Origin: Massilia cavernae
GTDB taxonomy: Bacteria > Pseudomonadota > Gammaproteobacteria > Burkholderiales > Burkholderiaceae_D
DNA: 64,000 nt
Assembly (NCBI RefSeq): GCF_003590855.1
Contig: NZ_QYUP01000089.1
Location: 1-64,000, forward strand
Reading direction: 5' to 3'
Part shown: one piece after another, positions 1 through 8,060 of the stretch
Layout of the letters: every line of letters starts with the position of its first letter
Numbering within the stretch: position 1 is the stretch's first letter
Notes under the pieces: generated by a model
The model's database searches: none
What the model saw: only the letters and a program-made list of their open reading frames with translations
Told to the model about the DNA's origin: nothing
Program-made: the position numbers and the translations under genes

Positions 1-1328
1 ATCGGCTTGTATCCGGCGGCCGGCTTCAGGCACTCATGGTCGGCGTGGGTACGGCGCAGCGTCCATGGCGCCTTGCCGCGGAACAGGATCTGGTCGATGC
101 CGGTCATGACGGAACCGAGATACAGGCCCTTCGACAGCCACGGCTTGACGTTGCGCGCCACATGCAGTTCTTCCTTCAGCCACGATTGCTCGAACGCCTG
201 CGGATAGCTTGCCAGCTCGTCGTGCCCGCGCGCTTCGCCGAGCGCGCCAAACATCGCGTGCGCTGCCAGCATGCCGCTCTTGATCGCCGCATGGCTGCCC
301 TTGATGCGGCTCATGTTGAGGAAACCGGCATCGCAGCCGATCAGCGCGCCGCCCGGGAACACCAGCTTCGGCAGCGACTGCAGGCCGCCGGCGGTGATCG
401 CGCGGGCGCCGTACGAAATGCGCCGGGCGCCTTCGAAGAAGGTGCGGATCTCGGGGTGCGTCTTGTAGCGCTGGAATTCCTCGAACGGCGACAGGTAGGG
501 ATTCTTGTAATTGAGGCCCACCACGTAGCCGACCGCGACCAGGTTATCCTCCAGGTGGTACAGGAAGGAGCCGCCGTAGGTAGCGGAGTCGAGCGGCCAG
601 CCGGTAGTGTGGATCACCAGCCCGGGCTTGTGCCTGGCCGGGTCGATCTCCCATAGTTCCTTGATGCCGATGCCGTACGACTGCGGATCCTTGCCGGCGT
701 TGAGGTCGTACCTGTCCATCAGCTGTTTGCCGAGGTGGCCGCGCGCGCCTTCGGCGAACAGCGTGTATTTCGCGTGCAGTTCCATCCCGGGCTGGAAGTC
801 GGCGCCCGGCTCGCCGTCGCGCCCGACACCCATGCTGCCCGTGGCGACGCCCTTGACCGAGCCGTCGCCGTTGTACAGGATTTCCGCCGCCGGAAAGCCC
901 GGGAAGATGTCGACTCCCATCGTTTCAGCCTGCTGGCCAAGCCAACGCACCACCTTGCCTAGCGAGACGACATAGTTTCCGTGGTTTTCGAAGCAGGCCG
1001 GGACCATGAAGCCCGGCGTACGGTAAGCCTTCTTCTCAGTCAGGAACAGGATGCGGTCTTCGCTCACTTCCGTATTGAGCGGCGCGCCCAGTTCCTTCCA
1101 GTTCGGGATCAGTTCGGTCAACGCGCGCGGGTCCATCACGGCGCCCGACAGGATATGGGCGCCCAGCTCGCCGCCTTTTTCCAGCACGCAGACCGACACC
1201 TCCTTGCCTTGTCCCGCGGCCAGCTGCTTGAGCCGGATCGCCGCCGACAGGCCGGCGGGGCCGCCGCCGACCACGACGACATCGTATTCCATGGTCTCGC
1301 GGGAACCGTGCGCTTGCGTGTTGGTCAT
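1..1328 (-). CDS. Electron transfer flavoprotein-ubiquinone oxidoreductase (ETF-QO), partial
   Basis: Inner-membrane-associated flavoprotein that passes electrons from reduced ETF to ubiquinone. About 442 codons are visible, read on the minus strand from ATG at 1328. The C-terminal part, where this family carries its 4Fe-4S cluster, lies beyond the left edge, so no stop codon is seen. Near the N-terminus is a dinucleotide-binding GGGPAGLSAA motif, followed by the GAHILSGAV stretch typical of ETF-QO. An AAGGA ribosome site precedes the start, which lies 8 bp after the etfA stop, so it is the last visible gene of an etfB-etfA-ETFQO operon. Its presence fits the eight or so acyl-CoA dehydrogenase domains encoded in this window. 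Confidence 0.93.
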   Translation of the reverse strand, partial: MTNTQAHGSRETMEYDVVVVGGGPAGLSAAIRLKQLAAGQGKEVSVCVLEKGGELGAHILSGAVMDPRALTELIPNWKELGAPLNTEVSEDRILFLTEKKAYRTPGFMVPACFENHGNYVVSLGKVVRWLGQQAETMGVDIFPGFPAAEILYNGDGSVKGVATGSMGVGRDGEPGADFQPGMELHAKYTLFAEGARGHLGKQLMDRYDLNAGKDPQSYGIGIKELWEIDPARHKPGLVIHTTGWPLDSATYGGSFLYHLEDNLVAVGYVVGLNYKNPYLSPFEEFQRYKTHPEIRTFFEGARRISYGARAITAGGLQSLPKLVFPGGALIGCDAGFLNMSRIKGSHAAIKSGMLAAHAMFGALGEARGHDELASYPQAFEQSWLKEELHVARNVKPWLSKGLYLGSVMTGIDQILFRGKAPWTLRRTHADHECLKPAAGYKP

Positions 1329-1336
1329 GATGATCC

Positions 1337-2263
1337 TTACAGCGCGTCGACCAGCTGTGGAACGATGTCGAACAGGTCGCCGACAATGCCGTAGTCGGCG
1401 ACGCCAAAGATCGGCGCTTCCGGATCCTTGTTGATCGCCACGATGACCTTCGAGTCCTTCATGCCGGCCAGGTGCTGGATGGCGCCGGAGATGCCGACCG
1501 CGATGTACAGGGACGGCGCGACGACCTTGCCGGTCTGCCCGACCTGCCAGTCGTTCGGCACGAACCCCGCATCGACCGCGGCGCGCGAGGCGCCCATGCC
1601 TGCACCCAGCCTGTCGGCCAGGGGTTCGAGGATCTTGAAGTTATCGCCCGATCCCATGCCGCGCCCGCCCGAAACGATGACCTTGGCGGCGGACAGCTCG
1701 GGACGGCTTGACGCTGCCAGTTCGCGCCCGACGAAGTCGCTGTCGCCGGTGGCCACGACCGCATCGACCGCAACCACTGGCGCTGAAGCGCCACCGCCGG
1801 CGGCGTCGAAGCCGGTGGTGCGCACGGTGATGACCTTGACGGCATCACGCGAGCGCACCACGGCGATTACATTGCCGGCATAGACCGGACGTTCGAAGGT
1901 ATCCGGCGCCACCACCCTGGTGATTTCCGATATCTGCGCCACGTCCAGCAGCGCGGCCACGCGCGGCAGGATGTTCTTGCCGTACGCGGTGGCCGGGGCC
2001 AGGATATGCGAATAGCCGGCGGCCAGCGCCACCACCTGGTTCGCCACGTTTTCGGCGAGGCCATGGGCGAACTGTTCGCCGCCGGCGACCAGCACCCGGC
2101 TTACGCCGGCGATGCCGCTTGCCGCCGCGGCCACGGCCGCGCAGTCGTGGCCGGCGACCAGCACATGGACTTCGCCGCCGCATGCCAGCGCGGCGCTGAC
2201 GGTGTTGAGCGTGCTGCCCTTGAGGGCCAGGTTATCGTGTTCGGCGATGACTAGTGCTGCCAT
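1337..2263 (-). CDS. etfA: Electron transfer flavoprotein alpha subunit
   Basis: FAD-binding alpha subunit of ETF, the soluble electron carrier that accepts electrons from acyl-CoA dehydrogenases. The 308-residue length is normal. It begins [11 protein letters not shown]. The C-terminal FAD domain shows [30 protein letters not shown] and [12 protein letters not shown], all family hallmarks. The ATG at 2263 is chosen over the longer open frame because GGAAAG lies just upstream and the extra N-terminal residues do not look like ETF. It follows etfB by 46 bp on the same strand. Confidence 0.95.
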   Translation of the reverse strand: MAALVIAEHDNLALKGSTLNTVSAALACGGEVHVLVAGHDCAAVAAAASGIAGVSRVLVAGGEQFAHGLAENVANQVVALAAGYSHILAPATAYGKNILPRVAALLDVAQISEITRVVAPDTFERPVYAGNVIAVVRSRDAVKVITVRTTGFDAAGGGASAPVVAVDAVVATGDSDFVGRELAASSRPELSAAKVIVSGGRGMGSGDNFKILEPLADRLGAGMGASRAAVDAGFVPNDWQVGQTGKVVAPSLYIAVGISGAIQHLAGMKDSKVIVAINKDPEAPIFGVADYGIVGDLFDIVPQLVDAL

Positions 2264-2309
2264 GGTAGCTTTCCAATGTTTGTTGAAGATGTGTGGAATG
2301 GGATGCGGT

Positions 2310-3062
2310 TCACGCGATGACCTTCGCTTCGCTCCGGAGCTTGGCGACCAGATCAGCCACGTCCTTGACGATGACGCCGGCCCCACGCACGGCGGGCTCG
2401 CGCATGCTTAGCGTCTCCAGGCGCGCGGCGCAATCGACGCCCAGGCTCGCAGGCGTGCAGCTGTCGAGCGGCTTCTTCTTCGCCTTCATGATGTTGGGCA
2501 GCGTGACGTAGCGCGGTTCGTTCAGGCGCAGGTCGGTGGTGACGATCGCCGGAAGGCGCAGACACAGCGTTTCCAGCCCGCCGTCGATTTCGCGCGTCAC
2601 CGTCGCGGTGGCGCCGTCGACCACGATCTTCGACGCGAAGGTCGCCTGCGGCCAGCCCAGCAGCGCCGCCAGCATCTGTCCGGTCTGGTTGCAATCGTCG
2701 TCGATCGCCTGCTTGCCAAGGATGATCAGCTGGGGCTGTTCCTGTTCGGCCACCGCCTTGAGCAGCTTCGCCACGGCCAGCGGTTCGAGCGCGTCGCCGG
2801 TCTCGACCAGGATGGCGCGGTCGGCGCCCAGGGCCAGCGCCGTGCGCAGCGTTTCCTGGCATTGGCTGGCGCCGCACGAAACGGCGACCACTTCGGCCGC
2901 CTGGCCGCCTTCGCGCAGCCGGATCGCCGCTTCCACCGCGATTTCATCGAAGGGGTTCATCGACATCTTGACCCCGGTGAGCTCGACGCCGCTGCCGTCG
3001 GATCTGACGCGCACCTTGACGTTGTGGTCGACCACCCGTTTAACTGGTACTAACACTTTCAT
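2310..3062 (-). CDS. etfB: Electron transfer flavoprotein beta subunit
   Basis: AMP-binding beta subunit of ETF; pairs with the alpha subunit encoded downstream. 250 residues, the usual length. It starts [14 protein letters not shown] and carries the family signature region with [19 protein letters not shown] near residues 190-210. The ATG at 3062 has GAGGAG upstream. It is the first gene of the etf operon. A regulatory box at 3191-3208 points towards it, suggesting that ETF supply is co-regulated with steroid breakdown. Confidence 0.95.
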   Translation of the reverse strand: MKVLVPVKRVVDHNVKVRVRSDGSGVELTGVKMSMNPFDEIAVEAAIRLREGGQAAEVVAVSCGASQCQETLRTALALGADRAILVETGDALEPLAVAKLLKAVAEQEQPQLIILGKQAIDDDCNQTGQMLAALLGWPQATFASKIVVDGATATVTREIDGGLETLCLRLPAIVTTDLRLNEPRYVTLPNIMKAKKKPLDSCTPASLGVDCAARLETLSMREPAVRGAGVIVKDVADLVAKLRSEAKVIA

Positions 3063-3190
3063 GGACTACTCCTCTGTGTAACTTGATGCCGTGATCGCGA
3101 TGCTGTCCAAGCGCATCCTTCCGGCCATCTCCGGTATAGTCGGAATGGCTCGCCCCGTATAGCGAGATTCAGGCCAATGGCTGTCAAAAA

Positions 3191-3208
3191 CATCGTCCGA
3201 AAGGAGTA
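3191..3208 (-). promoter_or_regulatory. Steroid-cluster box 1 (etf operon)
   Basis: On the minus strand this reads TACTCC TTTC GGACGATG, the shared box of this cluster, with the conserved GGACGATG arm facing etfB. A weak -10-like hexamer (CTGAAT) follows 18 bp downstream. It lies 11 bp from box 2, which faces the opposite way. Confidence 0.75.
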
Positions 3209-3219
3209 ACTCCGGGGCG

Positions 3220-3237
3220 TAGTCCGCCCGGACGATG
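3220..3237 (+). promoter_or_regulatory. Steroid-cluster box 2 (thiolase-like operon)
   Basis: Reads TAGTCC GCCC GGACGATG, a full match to the consensus. A CAAAAT hexamer follows exactly 19 bp downstream at 3257-3262 and would serve as -10. The gene begins at 3295. Together with box 1 it forms a back-to-back divergent control region. Confidence 0.8.
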
Positions 3238-3294
3238 GCAGCCCGGCGCCCGCTGGCAAAATGGGCAAACAGCCATGGACGATGAAGGAAGAAA

Positions 3295-4509
3295 ATGGGA
3301 CTCAAAGGACAAGCCGCCGTGGTAGGCGCCGCGCAGTACAAGCCGGAAAAATACTCAACCGCACCGCGCATGTTCCACCTCGAGCAGGTGGCCGACCTGG
3401 CGCGGCAGGCACTGGACGACGCCGGCATGGAGCTGCGCGATATCGACGGCCTGGTGGTCCAGGGCCCGCAGTTCCATGAGGCCAGCATGTTCGTGCCTGC
3501 CATGGTGGGCGAATACCTGGGCGTGCCGCTCGACTTCGCCGAAGTGATCGACCTCGGCGGCGCCAGTTCGGTCGGCATGGTGTGGCGGGCGGCGGCGGCG
3601 ATCGAGCTCGGCCTGTGCAACACCGTGCTGTGCGTCATTCCATCGCGTTTGGCCCCGGTCGGCAAACAGGACGACCACTCCCTGCAGGTCATGAAGGCAT
3701 CGCGCTTCGGCGGGCACAGCACCCATTTCGGCGCGCCCGAAGCGGAGCTCGACCTGCCTTACGGCCACATGGCACAAAACACCGGCTACGCAATGATCGC
3801 GCAACGCTATGCCGCGCTGCACGGCTACGACGCCGCCGCGCTGGCGCGGATCGCGGTGGACCAGCGCTTCAACGCCTGCGCCAACCCGCTGGCGATGTTT
3901 TATGGCCAGCCGATCGGCATCGACGACGTGCTCAATTCGCGCATGGTGGCCGAGCCGCTGCGCATGCTCGAAATCGTCATGCCGGTGGCCGGCGGCGCAG
4001 CCGTCATCGTCACCCGCGCCGACATTGCGCGCAATTGCAGGCACCGCGCCGTCGAGGTCATCGGCTGCGGCGAGCATGTGCAATCGAAATCGCCGACCTA
4101 TGCGCGCGACATGCTGTCCACGCCAATCGGCCCGGCATCGCGCAAGGCGTTTGCGATGGCCGGCATGAAGCCTGCCGACATGCACATGGCCCAGGTCTAC
4201 GACTGCTACACCATCACTGTCATGCTGACGCTGGAAGACGCCGGCTTCTGCGAAAAAGGCCAGGGCATGCGCTTCCTGCGCGAGAACGACTTCACTTACA
4301 AAGGCAACTTCCCGATGAATACCCATGGCGGACAATTGAGCTTCGGCCAGACCGGCACTTCCGGCGGCATGACCCAGGTGATCGAGGCGCTGCACCAGCT
4401 TCAGGGCCGCGCTGGCGCACGCCAGCTCGCGCGCCACGACCTGGCTTATGTGTCGGGCACCGGCGGCGTGATGAGTGAACAGGGCGCACTGATCCTGCGC
4501 GGAGCGTGA
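3295..4509 (+). CDS. SCP2-thiolase-like acyl-CoA lyase (candidate side-chain aldolase)
   Basis: 404-residue thiolase-fold protein of the SCP-x/lipid-transfer type. Where classical thiolases have the nucleophilic Cys it shows LGGASSVGM, so ordinary thiolysis is unlikely and a retro-aldol lyase role is more plausible. The C-terminal half has MNTHGGQLSFGQTG and a TGGVMSEQGALIL ending. The next gene encodes a DUF35 domain, the obligate partner type of Ltp2-like aldolases, 2 bp downstream. In Pseudomonas sp. Chol1 the cholate side chain is cut by an aldolase (Sal1) after a hydratase (Shy1); this pair may do the same, but that is inference. The ATG at 3295 follows GGAAG. Confidence 0.8.
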   Translation: MGLKGQAAVVGAAQYKPEKYSTAPRMFHLEQVADLARQALDDAGMELRDIDGLVVQGPQFHEASMFVPAMVGEYLGVPLDFAEVIDLGGASSVGMVWRAAAAIELGLCNTVLCVIPSRLAPVGKQDDHSLQVMKASRFGGHSTHFGAPEAELDLPYGHMAQNTGYAMIAQRYAALHGYDAAALARIAVDQRFNACANPLAMFYGQPIGIDDVLNSRMVAEPLRMLEIVMPVAGGAAVIVTRADIARNCRHRAVEVIGCGEHVQSKSPTYARDMLSTPIGPASRKAFAMAGMKPADMHMAQVYDCYTITVMLTLEDAGFCEKGQGMRFLRENDFTYKGNFPMNTHGGQLSFGQTGTSGGMTQVIEALHQLQGRAGARQLARHDLAYVSGTGGVMSEQGALILRGA

Positions 4510-4511
4510 AC

Positions 4512-5453
4512 ATGGACTGGAACAAGCCCCTGCCCCAGCCGACCACGATCTCGCAGCCGTTCTGGGACGGCCTGAAAGCGCACCAGGTACGCCTGCAGCA
4601 ATGCGCCGACTGCAATCACTGGATCTTTTTCCCGCGCGCCCACTGCCCGCGCTGCGCCTCGGCCAGCCTGGCGTGGCACGAGGTGTCCGGCGCGGCCACC
4701 CTGTACACCTATACCGTGGCGCGCATACCGACCTTGCCGGAATTTGCCGACGAGATGCCGCAAATCCTGGCCGTCGTCGAATTCGACCAGGGCCCGCACA
4801 TGAACACCACCCTGGTCGGCATCGACGAAGCCGCGCTGAAGGTCGGCATGCGGCTGCGCCCCGTGTTCGACGATCGCCCGGGCAGCGTGACCCTGCTGCG
4901 CTACACCTCGCTCGACTCGGATCAAGCCGGCGTGATCGAAGCCACAACGGCCGCGCCGGCGATCGCGGAGCCGGCGCCGTCAGCGCCGCGCCGACAGGTC
5001 GCGTGCAAGGACCTCGACGCGATGCGCACGCTGGTGAGCCAGGATTTTTCCGGCTGGTCGAACGAGTTCGTCGTGACGCAGGCCCTGATCGATCAGTTCG
5101 CAGAGCTGACCGGCGACGATTACTGGATCCACACCGATCCTGAAAAAGCGCGCGCGCAAAGCCCATTCGGCACCACCATCGCCCACGGCGCACTGGTGCA
5201 GGTGCTGGTCAGCAGGCTCACGCTGCCGCTCGACTTCGAAGTCACCGGCTTCAACAACATGGTCAACTATGGCTCCGACCGCTTGCGCTTCGCCTCGCCG
5301 GTTCCCTCCGGCAGCCGGATCCACGCGCGCTACCGCATCAAGGCGGTCGAGCAGGTCAAGAGCGGCGTGCAAATGACCATGGAGATCAACATCCATGTGG
5401 TGGGCGACCCGCGGCCGGCCGTCGTCAACGACCTCGTCGTGCTCTACATGTAG
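4512..5453 (+). CDS. DUF35 (zinc ribbon/OB-fold) - MaoC hydratase fusion
   Basis: 313 residues with two domains. The N-terminus has a zinc ribbon (C31-x2-C34 and C45-x2-C48) and an OB-fold to about residue 135, as in DUF35 partners of SCP-x lyases. An Ala/Pro-rich linker follows. The C-terminal part, from about residue 170, is a MaoC hot-dog hydratase with WIHTDPEKA and TIAHGALVQ. The likely reaction is hydration of a steroid enoyl-CoA, with the product handed to the adjacent lyase. The domain order is reversed relative to ChsH2 (MaoC then DUF35), which is also present here at 32593-33495. ATG at 4512 is preferred because GGAG lies 7 bp upstream; a GTG at 4506 overlaps the previous stop. Confidence 0.85.
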   Translation: MDWNKPLPQPTTISQPFWDGLKAHQVRLQQCADCNHWIFFPRAHCPRCASASLAWHEVSGAATLYTYTVARIPTLPEFADEMPQILAVVEFDQGPHMNTTLVGIDEAALKVGMRLRPVFDDRPGSVTLLRYTSLDSDQAGVIEATTAAPAIAEPAPSAPRRQVACKDLDAMRTLVSQDFSGWSNEFVVTQALIDQFAELTGDDYWIHTDPEKARAQSPFGTTIAHGALVQVLVSRLTLPLDFEVTGFNNMVNYGSDRLRFASPVPSGSRIHARYRIKAVEQVKSGVQMTMEINIHVVGDPRPAVVNDLVVLYM

Positions 5454-5460
5454 TCGCGGC

Positions 5461-6612
5461 ATGGCCAATTCACTTTCCGGACGGGCGCTGCTCGCCATCA
5501 TTCTCGCCGCCAGCATCGCCTCCACCATCGGCGGACTGCCCTTCAATTCGCTGCCGGTGGTATTGGGCAGCATGGCCGACACCTTCGGGCTGCCGCCGGA
5601 CACCATCGGCATGATGGGCTCGGTCTGCTTCACGGGCTACCTGGCGGGAACGCTCGGCGCGCCGTTCTGGATCAACCGGATCGACTGGCGTACGCTGACC
5701 ATCGTCAGCGCCGGCGCCACCGCCAGCGCGTTCGCCCTGAGCGCCACGGTGGTGCGCGTCGACATACTCTACCTGCTGTGGGCCTTGATCGGCTTCTTCG
5801 CCTCGACCATGACCTGCCTGGGCATGCGCATCCTGTCCGACCAGCCCGACAAGGTACGCGCGCTGGGCGTGCGGCTGGGCGTCGAACTGTCGATCACCGC
5901 GGCGGTGCTGTTCGCCCTGCCGCCCCTGCTCATCGCCAGCTGGCGCTATACCGGCGCGGCGCTTGGCCTGGCCGGTGTCGTCCTGCTGCTGGCGGTCTCC
6001 GCCCTGTGGCTGCCGCGCGGGCCGCGCGGCGTTCCGGCCAGCAACGCCGCGCCCGGGGCCGCCCTGCCGATGGCATCCTGGGCCAGCCTGGCCGTGTTCT
6101 TCCTGTTCTTGGTCGGCAACGTAGGCTTGTGGGCCTTCCTGGAACGCATCGGCGCCGCCAGCCAGGTCGCGCCGGCCGGCATGGGCATGGTGTTTGCCGT
6201 ACTCAAGCTGCTCGGTGGTGTCGCCGGATTCGCCGTCGCGTTCGCGGGCGAACGCCTCGGACGGCGCCTGCCCTTCCTGCTGGTGCTGGCCGGCAGCACC
6301 GCCGGCCTGGCCCTGCTCGCCAGCGGCGGCGGCCTGGTCACGTTCGCGCTGGGCGCCTGGACCTGGGAATTCTTCTTCACCTGCGGCTGCGTGTTCCAGA
6401 CCGCCGCGATTGCCCATACCGACCGCAGCGGCCGTGCGATCGTGCTGGTGCCGGCGGCGTTTGCGCTTGGCTCGATGGTCGGACCGGGCCTGGCGGGCTA
6501 CCTGCTCGCCGACGCTGGCATCGCCGCCGTGCTGGGCCTGGCGTTTGCGTCCTCGCTGGCGCCGGTGCTGGCGACCGCCTGGCGCCGTTCCAGCCGCGCG
6601 ATCGCCGCGTAA
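5461..6612 (+). CDS. MFS transporter
   Basis: 383-residue polytopic inner-membrane protein of the major facilitator superfamily, with about 12 hydrophobic segments that begin directly after a short N-terminus. Substrate unknown. It lies 7 bp after the DUF35-MaoC gene on the same strand and so is probably co-transcribed with the side-chain lyase pair, suggesting import or export of a steroid or side-chain product. No strong ribosome site precedes the ATG; translational coupling is likely. Confidence 0.8.
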   Translation: MANSLSGRALLAIILAASIASTIGGLPFNSLPVVLGSMADTFGLPPDTIGMMGSVCFTGYLAGTLGAPFWINRIDWRTLTIVSAGATASAFALSATVVRVDILYLLWALIGFFASTMTCLGMRILSDQPDKVRALGVRLGVELSITAAVLFALPPLLIASWRYTGAALGLAGVVLLLAVSALWLPRGPRGVPASNAAPGAALPMASWASLAVFFLFLVGNVGLWAFLERIGAASQVAPAGMGMVFAVLKLLGGVAGFAVAFAGERLGRRLPFLLVLAGSTAGLALLASGGGLVTFALGAWTWEFFFTCGCVFQTAAIAHTDRSGRAIVLVPAAFALGSMVGPGLAGYLLADAGIAAVLGLAFASSLAPVLATAWRRSSRAIAA

Positions 6613-6616
6613 CAAG

Positions 6617-7057
6617 CTAGGCGGCTGGACGCAGGATGTCGCGGCGTCCCGTTTCGTGGCTGATCACCATGCGCCGGTGGGCAATGCGCCAGCCGGCTGG
6701 TGTCAGTGTCCAGCGGTCCTGGTATTCGGCCAGCGATTCATAGGTCAGGTCCCGCATGCTGCCAGCGCCACGATGCGCCGCACGGACGTATACGCGGCTG
6801 TCGATTGCAGCGCCATTGACATCGACCACCAGATTGCCGAGCAGGTGCTGCGAAGGTCCGCAGCCGTCCAGATGCCCGCGGATCATGGCAACGATCGGTT
6901 CGCGTCCTTGCAGGCGGTACCCGCTGCCAAATTCAGCGCTGGCCTCCTCGATAAAAACCTCATCCATTGCAGGCCAGTCGCGTTGGTCGCAAGCGCGCGT
7001 ATAGCGGCAAAGGACCAGGTGGAGCTCGCGCTCAAGCAGCAAAATCTTGGTATCCAT
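6617..7057 (-). CDS. SnoaL/NTF2-like protein
   Basis: 146-residue cone-shaped-fold protein of the SnoaL-like group, the fold used by ketosteroid isomerases and bile-acid dehydratases. It begins with a helix (LERELHLVLCRYTRACDQRDW) and ends with the typical WRIAHRRMV strand. It is convergent with the preceding MFS gene, 4 bp apart, and divergent from hsdA. A cluster box at 7113-7130 faces it. An isomerase or dehydratase acting on a steroid is plausible, but catalytic residues cannot be assigned from sequence alone. Confidence 0.7.
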   Translation of the reverse strand: MDTKILLLERELHLVLCRYTRACDQRDWPAMDEVFIEEASAEFGSGYRLQGREPIVAMIRGHLDGCGPSQHLLGNLVVDVNGAAIDSRVYVRAAHRGAGSMRDLTYESLAEYQDRWTLTPAGWRIAHRRMVISHETGRRDILRPAA

Positions 7058-7112
7058 CTATACTCCCTCGGTTAGTCCAAAAGCTTGAACATAACATCGC
7101 GGGACGCCACCC

Positions 7113-7130
7113 GTATCGTCCGTTTGGGGG
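7113..7130 (-). promoter_or_regulatory. Steroid-cluster box 3 (SnoaL-like gene)
   Basis: On the minus strand it reads CCCCCA AAC GGACGATAC: a strong GGACGAT arm and a degenerate left arm. It shares CAAACGGACGAT with the box at 60274. A TTATGT hexamer lies about 19 bp downstream, towards the gene starting at 7057. Confidence 0.55.
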
Positions 7131-7190
7131 CTGCTGGGCCGCCGGCCACGGACCACAATGAGTTTCACATCTAAAATTACAGGAGAACAC

Positions 7191-7964
7191 ATGACCAAAA
7201 TTGCCATTACAGGATCGGGTTCCGGCATTGGCGCCGCCACCGCGGAGGCCTTGCGTGCGGCCGGCCATCAAGTCATCGGCATCGACATACGCAACGCGGA
7301 CCTGAATGCCGACCTGTCGACCGCAGACGGGCGTGCGCAGGCGGTGGCCGGCGTCCTGGCGCGGTGCGATGGCGTGCTCGATGGCCTGGTGCTGTGCGCT
7401 GGCCTCGGCGTACAGGTGGAGCCGCCCGCGCGTATTGTGTCGGTCAACTATTTCGGCGCGGTCGAATTGCTGGACGGCCTGTTGCCAGCGCTTTCAAAAG
7501 GAAGCAAACCGGCCGCGGTCGTGGTGTCGTCGGTGGCGTCCGCGCATCTGAGCTGGGAAGACAACAGGCTCGCCGCGGTGCTGGAAGCTGGCGATGAGGC
7601 AGCGGTCGCCGGCGTGTTGGAAAGCGCGGGCGAGAAGCGCGGGAATTTCGCCTATGCCGGCTCGAAAAATGCGGTCACGGTGGCAGTGCGCAAGCGCGCA
7701 GTCGATTGGGGACGCGCGGGAGTACGCTTGAATACCGTGGCGCCGGGTGTAACGGAAACGCCACTGCTGCAGGCCAGCCTGGATGATCCGCGTTATTCGA
7801 AGGCGGTGCGCGATTTTGTCGCGCCGCTCGGGCGCAGCGCCAAGCCGCAGGAGATCGCGGCGGTGATCCTCTTCCTGCTGAGCACACAGGCCGGCTTTGT
7901 CCATGGCGCGCAGTTCTTTGTCGACGGCGGGATCGATGCCATGATGCGGCCAACGCGGTTCTGA
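7191..7964 (+). CDS. hsdA: 3-alpha-hydroxysteroid dehydrogenase/carbonyl reductase
   Basis: NAD(H)-dependent SDR that interconverts 3-alpha-hydroxy and 3-keto steroids, an entry step for bile acids. Its 257 residues equal the length of the Comamonas testosteroni enzyme, and extended segments (VIGIDIRNADL, LVLCAGLG, AYAGSKNA, IDAMMRPT) match it closely from memory. Cofactor motif TGSGSGIG at residues 7-14; catalytic Ser114, Tyr155 and Lys159 sit at the same numbers as in that enzyme. ATG 7191 is chosen for its AGGAGA site. A strong hairpin follows the stop. The cluster box in the upstream gap faces the divergent gene, so hsdA may be driven differently. Confidence 0.93.
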   Translation: MTKIAITGSGSGIGAATAEALRAAGHQVIGIDIRNADLNADLSTADGRAQAVAGVLARCDGVLDGLVLCAGLGVQVEPPARIVSVNYFGAVELLDGLLPALSKGSKPAAVVVSSVASAHLSWEDNRLAAVLEAGDEAAVAGVLESAGEKRGNFAYAGSKNAVTVAVRKRAVDWGRAGVRLNTVAPGVTETPLLQASLDDPRYSKAVRDFVAPLGRSAKPQEIAAVILFLLSTQAGFVHGAQFFVDGGIDAMMRPTRF

Positions 7965-8014
7965 TTCCGCGGTATTCCGGACCTTCCGGAATCGTGCCTG
8001 GCCCACCAATAAAA

Positions 8015-8042
8015 CGGGGGCTGCGGTTTCCCGCAGCCCCCG
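8015..8042. terminator. Bidirectional terminator between hsdA and a TonB receptor gene
   Basis: Perfect 12-bp GC-rich inverted repeat (8015-8026 and 8031-8042) with a TTTC loop, preceded by AAAA on the plus strand. It lies between convergent genes. A smaller hairpin at 7974-7992 precedes it. Confidence 0.8.
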
Positions 8043-8060
8043 CAGCACATCAACCCCGGC

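Noticed and set aside
3355-5193. 612-codon minus-strand frame
   Set aside because: Antisense to the lyase-type thiolase and DUF35-MaoC genes, both of which have clear family motifs.
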